The notes below the pieces were generated by a model. That model was not told the DNA's origin. It saw only the letters and a list, made by a program, of their open reading frames with translations, and searched no databases. Below, in pieces: positions 26,974 to 39,990 of a DNA stretch of 64,000 nt (positions are counted from its first letter, which is position 1; every line of letters begins with the position of its first letter). The DNA lies in NCBI GenBank assembly GCA_950295325.1, contig OX485808.1, positions 29,348,527-29,412,526 on the forward strand. The letters run 5' to 3'. The stretch comes from Polytrichum commune. Lineage: Eukaryota > Streptophyta > Polytrichopsida > Polytrichales > Polytrichaceae. The position numbers and the translations under genes were made by a program.

Positions 26974-28005
26974 TTTGGGCTCCTTTAAGCTTTAGTGCCA
27001 ACATTCTCTGACACATAGATCCGCGGGGCAGGGGTGTAGACTTGTAGTGCGCGGAGGGAAGGACGCAAGCAAGCAGGGGCCGCTAATTGCTGAGGGAAAC
27101 AGAACGGAATAGAGATTGATGAAGTTTGACAACAGACAATTTTGCGGTGGGACGCAGGAAGGGTACGGAGAGGCAGACACAGGGACTTTCTGTAAGCAGA
27201 GAGGAATGATGGGCTGCTGAGATTGGACTGTTGAAGTTCGGGGAGGCCGTCAATTTGGGTGAGTCAGTATTGAACGTAGTAGTACTTGCGTCTCTTGTCC
27301 GTGTGTTGACCTACAATGTCGACATTTCCACATTTCGGGAACTGACGGGATGGCAAATCTTAGGTTTTAGGTGTGAACATGGGTGTCGGAATTTTTTGGG
27401 ATAATCTTTTGTAGAGGTTGTGAGGCGACCTTGTTGTTTGCCGGCAATTTTGCGGCTCGGATTGGACATGATTTGAGTCCACTTTCTTTGGGCGGGCTTT
27501 TGATTCTGAGGAGAAATGCAGGAGGGTTAGTGTGAGCTCCTCTGGATGTGAGAGAGAATGTGACATGTGTTGTGCATTCCGAGGACCATATTTTTTTAAG
27601 AATGACAATGAGAGGTCAGTAATTTCATAAGAGACTGCACATGTGTCGCACGTCACACTTTGCTTCTTCACCAGGGACGGTTTTACTTGATTCTTGGCTT
27701 CCTGGATTTGTAGCTGGAATTCCTGTCCGCATGTGTTAATACCAGATTTTCTGTGTCATTTCTTTGTGGTTGTTTATTAGAGACCTTAGGTGACTCAGAC
27801 TCTGCACTCCTTGAATTGTGTTTCTTCGCAATAATGGTGGAGCACAATCCCTATTAAGGAGTTGCGTTTTAAGGTTGTTTTCTGGTGGCACCGAGTGGAA
27901 ATGCTGAACCCTCTCAGGCTTGGGAATTGCAATAGCCCTAACCCTTAGTCTTTGTTCTCTTCCCAGAAGTTCTTGGAACTTATTTCACATGAAGATCATA
28001 AATAC

Positions 28006-29112
28006 ATCCAGTATCCTCACTGCCATGCTACTCGAGATTCAAAGAAGTGGCTGAACTTTGCATATGGTGGTTTGAAAGATGGATCACCTACAAGAAAGTG
28101 CTTGTAGATGTCACAGAGTCATGTGCAATGCAATCTTTTGCAAAAATATTTACTTACATCCTGCTGTAGAAAACAAATAGTTGATTTCTCGCCTACTGAC
28201 GACAACTCTTATTATGGAGTTCTCACTGCCAAGGTTGTAAGAACATACGGTATTCTTTCATAATTATCCGCTGCTGAAACATTACCTTCTGTTTAGGGTT
28301 ATCTTCAACGGTGGTCATGTCACAGAGTGATGTGCAAGATTTTTATAGAATATCTCTGTCCTGTTCTAGAAGATCAATATTTTGGTTATTCTCCTACTGA
28401 CCACAACTCTTCTTGTGGAGTTCATACTGCCAAGGTTGGAAGAACACACGGTCTGCTTTCTTGCATTATTATCTGCTGTTGAAACAGTACCTTCTATTTA
28501 GGGTTGTCTATAACGGAGTTCATGTCCAGAGTCATGTGCAATCTTTTGTAGAGTATCACCTACATCCTGCTATAGAAAATTAGCATTTGGGTTTCCATCC
28601 TACTGATCACCTCTCTTCTTCTGGAGTCCTCACTGCCAAGGTTCGAGAACATGCGGCCTGCTTTTCTTGCATAATTATCTGCCGTTGAAACCTTACCTTC
28701 TATTTTGGGTTGTCTTCAACAGTGTTCATGTTACAGAGTCGTGTGCAATCTTCTGTAAACTATCTACCTACATCCTGCTACAGGAAATCACTGTTTGGGT
28801 TTCCCTCCTACTGATCACAACCCTTCTTGTGGAGTTCTCACTGCCAAGGTTTTGAGAACACGAGGCCTGCTTTTCTTGCATAACTATCTGCTGTTGACAC
28901 ATTACCTTCTATTTAGGGCTGTCTTCAACGGGTGTTCATGTCATAGAGTCATGTGTAATCTTTTGTATAGAAAATCAGCATGTGGGTTTCCCTCCTACTG
29001 ATCATCACTCTTGTGGAGTTCTCACTGCCAAGGTTGTGAAAACACGTGGCATTCTTTCTTGCATAATTATCTGCTGTTGAAATTATCTTCTGTTTAGGGT
29101 GGTCTTCAATGG
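28006..29112 (+). repeat. Tandem repeat array (about 5 units of ~184-208 bp) upstream of the MORC start
   Basis: The phrase TCACTGCCAAGG (or close variants) recurs at about 28017 (partial), 28223, 28422, 28630, 28838 and 29022, giving periods of roughly 205, 200, 208, 208 and 184 bp. Other parts of the unit recur with it: CAGAGTCATGTGCAATCTT, CCTACTGATCACAACTCTTC, TGCATAATTATCTGCTGTTG and a TTTAGGGTTGTCTTCAACGG block. The array ends about 30 bp before the MORC ATG, so it must lie in the leader, a leader intron or the promoter. Confidence 0.88.
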
Positions 29113-29145
29113 TGTTCATTGCATGTGTATTGGGGGCAAGCAGAT

Positions 29146-32100
29146 ATGGAATCAGTGATAGACCTCGTGAGCAGCGACGAGGAAGATGAGCCTGTGATTT
29201 GCACAAGGCAAGTAGACATCCCAAACTCCAAGGTACTCAAGCGAGTTGACAGTAAGGTCAAAGTTGAAAGGGGTGGAGTTGTTGCCGAGGACGATGACGA
29301 CCACAGAGGTTCATGCAGCACCAGTGATCAGGCATGCGAATTTACAGGTGTTCAGACTGAAAGAAGAGCAAAGGTTGGTGCTCTAGGCAAGGGGAAGAGT
29401 GCAGTAGGTTCTGCAGGAATTACTCCTGTGGCAGACGCTCAAGAGAAGTCCCTGTGTCGCCATTTTTGGCAGGCAGGTGATTATGAGGCCCAGGCGCCGA
29501 AACGGAGGCGACCCTTACAAGGTGTTACTTGCATTGAAATCTGTTTGATGTCCCAGTTCTTGTATCAAAAGAGGAAGGGAGCCTACTTTTGTCAATATTT
29601 ATTCATTGCAGCTGTATAGTCTTGGTGTATAGTCCATGGATTGGAGGTTTGCAGTGCACCCACAGAAGCAGAATTTAGGGTTGAGAAGTTGGATCACTTG
29701 TCAAGGAAGTGTCTCTTTTTGATTTATTATGTTGGACCCTTTGTTTTAAAACATGAAGTGTAAAGTCGTCAGGCTTGTAGGGCAGGTTTGTGTATCATAA
29801 ATGTGCATTGGTCAATTAGCATGGAGATGTTACACGAACAGACTGTGACTGTTTTATGGAAAATTGTGTAGGGGCTATGGACCATGTGCGCGTGCATCCC
29901 AAGTTCCTGCATTCGAATGCTACATCCCATAAATGGGCACTTGGAGGTATGTGTGTTCATTTGATGGTCCCTGTTCTGCCATGAAAGTTATCGAGTTATT
30001 AGAGTTATCCTTGAAGTCTGTCAAAAACTCATGTTTAGGCAGGGAATTGAGCCCTACTTTTGATAATTTATAATGGTTAAAGAGCGCTCAAGTGGTGCTG
30101 GACCCCCAATCTTGGTGAAATGAAGGGGCGGTGTTTGACTTTTGGCCAAAAGATGGCTATGTAAACTGAATTGCATGGAAAACTTTTGAAGGCACCTCTA
30201 ATGGTGCTCTCAAAACTATGACAAGAGTTCATTTTTATATAACCCTTTCTTGGCCAAAGTCAAACACCTCTGCTTCAAGTCACCAGAATTGGGTTTTTTA
30301 ACACCACTTGAACGCTCTTTAATCATTATAAACTGTCAAAAGTGGGGTCAACTCCCTACCAAAACATGAGTTTGTGAGAGGCTTTAAGGATAAATTTGTT
30401 TTGTTTTGAAGTTGATAACACTGCAAACTCCCACTTGTTGTTTCAAATGCTGATGACTGCAAGGCTAGCACAATTTGATCACACTTCTATAGTAATTTCA
30501 CAGAGTTGCTTGACTCATGATCCATGATTCTTGTGTGTCCCTTGGCAGCTGTTGCAGAATTGCTGGACAATTCCATTGACGAGGTGTCTTTTGCTGCTCC
30601 TCCCCTCAGTTGACCTTATTTCATTTTTGGGCTGATCTGCACAATGTAAACTTAAAATGCATATAATGATGTGTAGTCATAATTTCAATGGTTGTGTGCA
30701 TCTCATTGGAAGACTTAGTAATGACATTGAGACATTCACCCCTCGGCTGTGTGCAGATTCAAAATGGAGCAACATATGTACGGGTGGACAAAATCCTAAG
30801 CCCCAAGGATGGCACCCCTGCTCTACTTGTTCAAGGTAATCTAATCTTCTCTCTTGGTCCTAGAATGTTGAAATTTAATTTTTATAATCTGAGGATAGAG
30901 CCATGATGAATTGTTTGAAGAGAGATGTGCCATCATGCCACTTATTATGCACATTAGAGTTATCCTCTAACTCAACATGACTTTTGGTTGGGAGCTGGTA
31001 GTCTTGCATACAACACCTTCCATGTTCTGTAGGATTTCAGTTCATGTTTGGAGGTAGTGTGGAGGTGTGGTTGAAGAACATTATATATTGGTTTATTGAG
31101 GGTCAAACTGATTTTGGCATGCCAAGAGGTGCTGAAAGGAGTTTGGCCCTCAATGAACCGGGATAGATTACTCTTCATTCAATTCAAAACACTACCTCCA
31201 GGCATGCACCACAAGTAAAAATAAATTATCGGTATTGCATGCAAATCAAGCAATGGAAAATTGTAGGAGAACAAGTCCCAATGGAAAGTCCCAACAGAAA
31301 GTCCCATTGAGTTAAAAGCCTATTCTGAGTGTGGAGATTTTACAGATGATGGAGGTGGCATGAGCCCAGATGGTATTCGACAGTGCATGAGCTTGGGCTA
31401 CTCCCGCAAAAACACAAATGCAACAATTGGTCAATGTAAGCAGCTCCAAATGCCTTATTCTTGCCTTTGTAGCTCCCTCTCTGTATGATCTATGGCCTGT
31501 AGAAAGCACATAGACAGTCACAGTATATTGTCTTGTTTTGAATTATGTAGAACCATATTTTTTAGGACAGTCGAATATGATTTGTTGTTTGACACTGCTG
31601 CGACTTGGCGAAAGAGTCTTTCATGAGTCTTCTGTATTTTATCCTACGGACCTGAAAAGTTGTGATTGATGGCAGATGGAAATGGTTTCAAGACAAGTAC
31701 AATGCGTCTTGGTGCAGATGTTATTGTTTTTACTCGAAATGACAATGGCCGGTATTGATTCAACCAGCTGGGCATATAATAAAATATGGAAGTGTTGGTA
31801 GATTCTGCATTTGAAAGCCTAGTCAAAATGCTGGTCAGCCTTGAGGTCTTGCAAATTTATGTCTTGTAGTTTTCAGGATCAGTTTTTGGGAAATGAACTT
31901 TGGCTTCTGTCACAAATTGCAGTCATCTAATGTGATTACTTCAGCGCTTGTGTTGGATGGCAACAGGAATATGACACAAAGTATTGGGCTGCTGTCATAT
32001 ACCTTTTTGAGGAAGACTGGACGTGAAGACATTGTGGTGCCCATGGTGAGCCCTATTTAATTATATGCTTGTTACAAATGTCTAAATAGGTACATATTGG

Positions 32101-35100
32101 AAGCATCCTGTTGGAATTTTCTTACTTTTGCACTATATAATCATGTGTTGGGTTACTCAGGACACCATGCCTGGCGCAAATTTTTGTAATCTCCTGAAAT
32201 TAGAATATTCGAACAAAGGTAGCTCTTAAGAAATACTCATGATGCATCTTGCACTTTTGAGAGTAATCTAACAGTTATTTTCTAAGGTACTCCTTGTGAG
32301 AGCCAATCACATATATTTGAGTCTGCATTATATGTAGGGAGCTCTTGGGACTTCTACAGCCCCTTTATGATGAAAGTGTATTTTTCTGGGTTTAGGTGGA
32401 CTATCAACTTTCATCAAATGGTGTGAAGCCATCTGTGCTTTTACGCACTAATATGGAGGACTGGCTTAGCAACCTCTCCACTGTCATGCGATGGTCCCCA
32501 TACAGCTCAGAAGAGGAATTGTTGAGACAGGTCAGTAATCCTAAACACACGATTTGTATGAGGATGATTAGCAAATCCAAATTGCAGCTGTAGCCAATTT
32601 CCTCATATTGTTTGGAGCTCATATGAATAATTCAATTATCATCAAAGTGAAGATTCTCTTTCTCTTAAATGATCATATAGGTCCCCCCAAATTGTGTTGA
32701 CTACTGAACTTATAATTGTTCACCCATATGGACACATGTTGTTTTTATGATGTCCGTTCTTAGGTCCACATCTAAGCACATAGCAATCAAATATAGGTGT
32801 CCAATAAAGATATGTAACTGAATTAGGCCCCCTTATCTTATTTGAAACCCAGGAAGCACTCCCTGGCTGGATGATCCGAGTTATACTTTTCTTTGTCCTG
32901 GACAATTATGGGTTTTCTCAATCTATTTTCTGCAATTCAGATCTACCACAACTTTGACCAGCATTTACAGTAATCAATGGATATTTATTTTATGTTGTAT
33001 GACTTGGTGTCATAAGTTGATCTTTGCTGAAAGGTTGTGCCCCTAGCTATATTATGATTTTGGGTTTGAGCACATATGGATCTAGAAAACTGATGTTCAC
33101 GTGTGCATGTCGACAGTTTGATGACCTTGGTTGGCATGGTACAAAAGTGATTGTCTTCAATTTGTGGCTGAATGATGATGGCATCCTGGAACTCGACTTC
33201 GACTCTGATGAGCATGTATGGCTGTCAACCAATGTAGGAATGACATGTGGCAAATTATGAGGGACAAATTATATATTTTTGTCGAAATAGAGAGCCCTCT
33301 ATGGTAGCGCCTTCTTTGACCTTATTTGATGTACTTCAATGGTGATGTATCCTCTTTATGTTACAAGTGGAAGAGTATCTCGGACAATCAACTACTTTTG
33401 ATGGTTACAAGGATTTAGCTCTTTGTTGGGAGGGTGTTGAATGTCAGATTGGGCAAGATCTGAACTTAGTGACACTTTTGGTGATGGCATTTTTTGACCT
33501 ACAGGATATCCAACTGAGAGTAGGATCAAAGGAAGCACCTAAGCAACCCAATCTGCCATCACTGCTTGCAAAAGAACACATTAGCAACCGCTATCGTTTC
33601 TCGTTACGAGTAAGATTCTGATTCTTACCTTTCAGTATCGGCTTTATGTTGGTTATGGAGGGTTTTATTTGGTTATTATCCATCAAGTAGGCATCCCAAG
33701 TGGATTTTATTAACTGGCTTCAAGTTATTTTTGGTGTGGCAGAAAGTGAATGTCTAATGTGTGTCACTGTTGCTATTGCAGGCATATGCCTCAATTTTAT
33801 ACTTGCATATGCCAGAACAGTTCAAAATATTGCTAAGAGGGGAGCTTGTGGAACACCACAGCATAGCCATGGATCTCAAATTCACAGAATATATCATTTA
33901 CAAACCTCAAATTGGAGTGACAAAGGATGCAGCCAATAAAGAGGTCCTCTCGAAGCCTTTCTATGTGGAAAACTATCATGATAGTGGTGTTTTTTCCTTG
34001 ACATTGTTTTAGAAATAGTGCAGGTGAAAAAGTTGAAGTGGAGATAATCAGTCTTTTTGTTTGTTTGTTGAGGTAACGCTCTTATGAATATTAAATTGTT
34101 TCAAGAGGTATCTTCAACCTCTGAAGTCCAATGTTAGATTTCTGTTGGCCACCTGTGAACAGAGAAATACATTCACTGAAAGTTATAAGGTTGTTTTGGA
34201 CTTTGTATTTACTTGATGGGAACAGGCTTCAGTAATTACTACCATAGGGTTCACAAAGGAGGCGCCCTTGATCAATGTGCATGGTTTCAATGTGTATCAC
34301 AAGAATCGACTCATCATGGTTAGTGTTAATGCTAGAAAATACAATACTGGATCTTGCTTTTCTGCTTGCATTTTAACTTCATGTCCATGTACAATTTGGC
34401 ATATTGACTGTCGACGATTTTCCAATTTCTTACATTTTTGGCAATTGTGAAGCATCTGAGTGTTGGTTCTGTAAATTGGATATTGTATTTTGTTTGAACA
34501 GCCATTTTGGAAAGTTTTCCAAGAGAACAGCAGTCGAGGAAGGGGTGTGGTGGGTAAGTTCTCATCTATGAAATTTGGCCTTGTAGTCCTACTAGCACAG
34601 GAATAAAAAGCCTCTATGTCTGCCACCAAGTTCATTTTGTGTGTGCAGTATCTCCAGGATTCTGCCACAAGCTTTTGGGGTAGTTGGGGTAGTTGAAGTA
34701 TTTGTTTCCTTATTGTAAGTTATTTGCAGTTGTTTTACTCCTTTGTTTACCATATGCGAGCATTCCATTCTAAAGGTCTCAAAATTAAAGTATCTCATTA
34801 ACATGATCCATAAGATGGAGTCAAAAATACTTGCTTCATATTTGTATCTCAGATGCTGTAGAATGCATTTTTGAAACTGCTTAGGACTATATTTATCCTG
34901 GAAGCAATTTTCATTTTTGGGTTACGAGGAAGATATCTGAATCAATCTTTTGTTGCTCTGTGACAGGTGTACTAGAGGCTAACTTCATTGAGCCAGCACA
35001 TGATAAGCAGGACTTTGAGCGGACTTCTGTGTTTCTAAGACTTGAAGGTCGTCTGAAGGCCATGACCATTGAATACTGGTGAGCCTATATCTTCTTTTGC

Positions 35101-38100
35101 CTGTACAAGTTTCTGGTTTCTGATTCAATCCCTTGCTTGATGTATCTGTCTAGATCTCATTCTTACTTGGGCATGTTTACAAGTAAGAATGCAAGTCTTG
35201 CATAATGTAGATGAGCATACTACGGTTACTTCCAGGAGGATCTGACGTGCAATAAATTTTTGAAAGTAAACCCAGTTGATTAGCATTAATTGTATGAAAC
35301 CAATGTCACAATAATGAGATCAAGGTGGCAAAATGTCAATTTGTGACTAATTTCCAAAGAGCAAATGTGTGCTCTTCTTAATGCCCAAAATGGTTAGTGT
35401 TGAGCATTTGTTCAGCATTGACTTCTTGGCCAGCTATATCAACCTCTGAGCCGTCGTATCGATCCTCAGAATACTACTAGAAGTATTTGTTTTAGGAGAA
35501 GATTAAACCATTTTACTACAGCCAAAAGTAGGTGTTCAAATGAGAAATTTCTCTACCTTATTATATTGTGCACTTTGTCACAACATATGGATGCCTCCTC
35601 TTGAGAGGCTGAGGCTATAGAGGTGCTTAATAACCTTTATTTGAGTGGTATATGGCAAAGCCTGTAGTTATGAACGGTCATTAAAAAGGTTACATGTGTA
35701 TGGTGAGATTGGACTATTTGCTCAATATATGACTAGGTTCAATAGTGAACATCATCACATTTGGGAGCTCCCTTGGGAGCACAGCCTATTTGAAAAAGCA
35801 TTGAGGACCAAACGCATTTTGGCATGCCAAGAGGTATTAAAATGAGTGTGGCCCTTGATGAATGAAAACAGGCCGCTCTTCATTCAAATTTAAGCACTAC
35901 CTCCAAGCATGCACCATCAATGGAAAGAAATTATTGATATTGTATTCAAAACAACCAATGGAGATTCATAGAGGACCGACTCCTGGGGAAAAGTGCCATT
36001 GAAATAAAGAATGACTCTAATCTCTTGATGATGGTTGCTTTCTTCTGCAGGAACTTACATTGTCACCTCATTGGTTACAAAAAACCACAGCGTGTGAAAT
36101 CAGCTGCCTCAGTGTTGCCAAACCAAGCAACAGTTCCTCCTGCAATAAATACACCTACAATGACACCGTCATCGCCTACAAGTTCGTCGTCCAGTGACCA
36201 ACCGATCATCACACATGAGAATCTCAGTACTCGGCGTCCTACTGGAGTTGGTGGGAATGCTTCGAGCGGAACTGTCGAGTCAAATGGACATGGAAATGGA
36301 ACCGATCGAAATCTTGCAGCTGGTGCTTCAGCGTCAGCTCCTCCCACTCCACCCCGAGCCGGAGCAGATTGTGTGGACGGATTGGCTGAGAAGTCAATTC
36401 CGAGGACCGAATCATCATCAGGAAAGTTGGTGAAAATCGAGGTTGAGGAAACTAATAACAAAAATGGTGAGCATGTGTCAAAGCGACCAAGGGATTCGGA
36501 GGAATTGTCGTTGTTATCAAAGCGACCACGAAACAACATCGGAGATGCGATTCCCTTGGCTTCTCGTGGGGCGGGTGATGACTTGGCCCTAGCACCAGAA
36601 AACGAAGGCTTGCTACTGGAGGCGCTTGAACAGAACAGTCTACTGCGACAAAAGTATGCTTATATCGATTCAATTCTCCCACTCTATCATAGGGGTCATT
36701 CCACCAACACAACTTAAAAATGACATTCACAAAATATCCATAAATTACCTCACGTAAGAACCTAATCATAAACAAAAGAAAGTTGGACAACAAACAAGCT
36801 CCTGTCACTCCCACATGACAAATTGCACACAATTAGTTACTAGATAGACGAGTAGTATTCCCATATTTGAGCCTGCTTCTTGAAAGGGAGGCACTAACCC
36901 TATAGTGAGACCTGGATCATCCAGATACATTATAGGGTGAATGGGCTCACATTCACGTCGGTGTAAATCTCAAGGATGTTTATTTTATTTTATTTTATTT
37001 TTGTAGGGGTTAGGGCAAGCATTTTGGCTGACATGCCTATTTTTGACTAAATACAAGGAGCCACATTATCATCTGTAATTAATGACCCTGCCCTGCCTTG
37101 ACCACTACGTCTGGTAATTGGGCACACAACACCTACCAAGCTGCATCGCAGCTCAGTGGTTGGGTGCCTACTACAACCTGAGGCAGGGCTCCTTGTGCAT
37201 CCATTACCTAGTTCATAATGTAGGTGCAAACTTTCTAACAAAGTAGAGTTATTCTCTAACTCAACACTACTTTTGCTCGGGAGTTAGTTGTTTTGCATAT
37301 TGTATTCACAACAACTGATGGATAATCATAGGGGACTAACTCTCGACAGAAAGTACCATTGGATTAGAGGACAACCCTAATGGCAGTTGATACTGTGTGC
37401 CTAAATGAGTGGTTTGCAGTGGGATTTCGTACTCTTGATCTTATTTTATGTCAAAGTATGGTAACCAAAAGTCATCGAGTTTTGTGGCACTTTGAGATTT
37501 ATGAGGGATTTAGAAATGCTTGCTTGAAGTGTCAATCTCTTGCTTGAAGCACAGCCCACATTCGATGCTATACTTCTTGTATATTTCTTTTAGTGATGAA
37601 AATTATGTGTCCAGCTACATGACATTATTCGTTTGATATTAAATGTGCCTGTGGTATGTTATGTAGATGCTCAGAGTATGAAATGCGTGAAAAACATTGG
37701 GAACAGAAGCTAATTGTCCACGAGCAGCGAGAGAGAGACCATGAATTGCAGGTGAGAATTGTCAATAGTGCACCAATTTCTAGTGTTATTTCTCCTCAAG
37801 TGGAAGCACGGACCTTACTCATTCTAGGGTGCAGTTGTATTCTTCTATTGATAAGAGGCTGATATTCAGCAGATATGGTCTTTGCTATTCTTTCTCTCAG
37901 TTGAGATCTCCATTAGGAAATTTCCAGGTCAGGGTTTAGGATGAAAATTAGAAACTCTGAATCTTAATCAACTCTTAAAATAGACTCCTGGTTATGATAC
38001 ACACTTTATGCACTGCTTACCATCCGGCTTCTAGCCCTGGTTGTTTTGGGTGCTCCATTTTGAATCTATTAATTGCAATTATTCTTCTCCTGAGTTAAGA

Positions 38101-38619
38101 ATCAAATGATTCATGTTAATTCTGTCTCTAGAAGATTCAAAGTTCACAACAATACCTGTATGATGATGGGTTATGCAGGTTGCAGCTTTGGAGAAACAGC
38201 TCATGGATCACAAGATTAGGTACACCAAGCTTGTGACCCTGATGGATGCATTGAAAGTGAAGGGATTGCAGGTGAATAAGGTACGATGTGTTGCAAATTT
38301 TGTGTCAAAGATCTTGCAAGGTTTTGAAACAAAGGTTTGAAAGGTTATTGTAAGATCTAGACACATAGGTGTGTTAGGTGATTCAAAATCTTTAAAAGGT
38401 TAAAATCAAAGTTTTGTACGGTTTTGTATCAAAGATTATGACACAGTTAGAGTGCCTGGGACAACTAAATGCAACTAGGAAGATGTTCAATTCTATCTGA
38501 CAGCTCAAATATGTTTTTTTTTGTTTTTTTTTTGTTTGCAGGATATAGAAATCCAGGTAGAGACAGGCTTTGTGGTGAAGTCGGAGCTTGAGGATCTGGT
38601 TGTACCACTAATTAGCTAG
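29146..38619 (+). CDS. MORC: MORC family GHKL ATPase (plant microrchidia), 811 aa
   Basis: Eighteen exons: 29146-29521, 29872-29946, 30549-30583, 30757-30835, 31346-31435, 31676-31751, 31967-32045, 32396-32530, 33117-33215, 33505-33609, 33782-33943, 34226-34318, 34502-34553, 34967-35078, 36051-36653, 37667-37751, 38179-38280, 38542-38619. All introns are GT-AG and all phases agree (2436 nt). ATPase motifs: ELLDNSIDE (residues 154-162, Mg/ATP Asn), DDGGGM (189-194) and GNGFKTSTMRLGA (220-232), followed by the S5-like domain to about residue 535. Exon 15 is Ser/Thr/Pro-rich and carries a basic nuclear-signal-like KRPRDSEELSLLSKRPRN. Residues 700-790 look coiled-coil. No CW zinc finger is seen, as in plant MORCs. 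Plant MORCs compact heterochromatin and act with RNA-directed DNA methylation; that role is inferred. The N-terminus VIDLVSSDEEDE resembles a SUMO-interacting motif. The donor of exon 17 could also be 9 nt earlier (38271). Confidence 0.94.
29998..30402. mobile_element. Foldback MITE-like element, family B (MORC intron 2)
   Basis: The left arm (TAGAGTTATCCTTGAAG ... TCAAAAACTCATG) is the inverted complement of the right arm (CATGAGTTTGTGAGAGGC ... AAGGATAA), and pairing continues inward for about 150 bp on each side. A second copy lies at 55129-55512 in the ferroportin gene. No coding capacity is present. Confidence 0.82.
30953..31326. mobile_element. Foldback MITE-like element, family A (MORC intron 4)
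   Basis: It starts ATTAGAGTTATCCTCTAACT and ends near TTGAGTTAAAAGCC, and the two halves are inverted copies around a centre TTTGGCATGCCAAGAGG. It fills most of intron 4 and ends about 20 bp before the acceptor of exon 5. Further copies lie in other MORC and ferroportin introns. Confidence 0.82.
32560..32836 (-). repeat. Dispersed repeat family C, inverted copy in MORC intron 8
   Basis: The minus strand matches the copies near 11.8 kb and 51.0 kb. On the plus strand it shares AGCTCATATGAAT, ATCATCAAAGTGAAGATTCT and GATCATATAGGT with the copy at 39.8 kb. It begins about 30 bp after the exon 8 donor. Confidence 0.7.
35405..35790 (+). repeat. Dispersed repeat family D (MORC intron 14)
   Basis: This shares long stretches with 52635-53080 in the ferroportin gene, including TTGGCCAGCTATATCA, GTTTTAGGAGAAGAT, CCTGTAGTTATGAA, AAAAGGTTACATGTGTA and GGTTCAATAGTGAAC. 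A family A half-element follows it directly. Confidence 0.72.
35795..36017. mobile_element. Family A foldback element, right half only (MORC intron 14)
   Basis: This matches the family A centre (TTTTGGCATGCCAAGAGGT) and right arm (AGCACTACCTCCAAGCATG, GGACCGACTCC) but lacks most of the left arm. It ends about 35 bp before the exon 15 acceptor. Confidence 0.72.
37244..37381. mobile_element. Family A element with internal deletion (MORC intron 15)
   Basis: Both family ends are present, TAGAGTTATTCTCTAACTCA on the left and TTAGAGGACAACCCTAAT on the right, but the centre is missing, leaving about 138 bp. Confidence 0.72.
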
Positions 38620-39480
38620 CAAATGAGCCAAACGTGGAAAATCTGCTCATTATATTTTCACCAATTCCATCACCACATGTTTGCTCTATGTGGTTAGACA
38701 AGGATATATGGTTACCTCACACCGCTGCTCCCATCAAAGTTAAAAATTATTGCAAGAGTAAAAAAACTCTTGCTAGGGAGCCCCCAACCCTAAAACTGTT
38801 GATATACAAGCCTCCAGATCAATCTCACCAGATTAAACTGCTGACCAAAAGGAAGAGCTATATCAATTAGCACTTGAAGAAGCTGCAGGTGTTTTCTGCA
38901 GGTTTAGAACTTCATCATCGGCTTATCTGCTCAGTAATCTGAGTTACATTTTGCACTGAAGAGACAAATGTTTTTGGACGCGCCCGTAATTTGAGAGACT
39001 AGCATCTTCTGAAGCCACAAGCTTTTTTGGCGAATTGCTAAGTCCCTTTGGGAACCTCGAGTTTCCTGAGGCGCTACTTGTGGTTGTTTAGGTCCATTGT
39101 TTTTTCCGGCAATCCTGATATACTTCACCCTCGGTTGAGCTTTCTGGCATGGTTTCAACCTTTTTGGTGAACCTCACAGGATTTTCTGAGGTGTATGCAG
39201 ATACAAATTTTTGCCAGGTTTTAGTTTTAGTTGCACACCTGCACACGTGGTTGTGGGTTGAGGATTGAGTCACAGAATTCTGCCTGCTTTTTTAGGAGAA
39301 TATTTGGGTCCACAAGGACCAAGTAAAAAGTGATCATTCTTAATAGTTTGTGCCAATTGAAATGTTGCAGGGATCACTCTTGCATGCAACCTATAATGTT
39401 GATAATCAACCTGAACAGGCCCTTTGCTTTGATTATCCTTTCTCATTTTGCTATCTTGGACTTTTTACAAGGGGCCAATA
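38620..39480 (+). other. Probable 3' UTR and downstream flank of MORC
   Basis: No conserved coding sequence follows the TAG at 38617-38619. The next few hundred bases probably include the 3' UTR; its end could not be placed. Confidence 0.4.
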
Positions 39481-39829
39481 GGTCATTGTAGATTATTGGC
39501 ATGGTCACAAATTTGCGGAATAGGATGCATCAAGTTCTTCATTTTGAGATTATGTGCTTGCATCTAAATGTGATTCGTAGTGTGTTGCGCCCCTGACCAT
39601 ACCAGTGCAGTGAATACCTTGATTGTTGCTAGAATATTAGCATAACCGCAGATCTGGGACGTGACTTCCAAATTTCAAAGCTTAGAATTGAGCTCCACAT
39701 TCATCACAACTTTTCTAGGTACATGCTTATCACTGTGATACTATAGAAGACTTCAGTACATGGGTCTTAAATGGTTAAATCTTTCCGACCATCCCACTTC
39801 TCCTAGGATATGAAACATGTCAATAGTAT

Positions 39830-39990
39830 GAAATGGTTAGCACATCCAAATCAAGGTCGTAGCCGCCTTCCTCATAACATTTGGAGCTCATATGAATATC
39901 TCATTCATCATCAAAGTGAAGATTCTCATGCTCATTAAATGTTGGTCATATAGGTTCGCCACCAACCCACTCACGATTATGTTGGCTCTT
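39830..39990 (-). repeat. Dispersed repeat family C, partial inverted copy
   Basis: This aligns with 32560-32710 over the stretch AGCTCATATGAATA ... ATCATCAAAGTGAAGATTCTC ... CATATAGGT. It lies downstream of MORC and outside genes. Confidence 0.65.

Noticed and set aside
28006-29112. CRISPR-like or satellite array
   Set aside because: Units are about 200 bp, continuous, without short spacers, and the genome is a plant's. It is a local tandem duplication.
29119-29145. MORC start at a TTG upstream of the ATG
   Set aside because: The codon at 29119 is TTG. The first ATG in frame is at 29146 and begins a plausible N-terminus.
36075-36539. A 154-codon minus-strand frame in MORC exon 15
   Set aside because: It is the antisense shadow of a coding exon whose frame fits the MORC protein on both sides.
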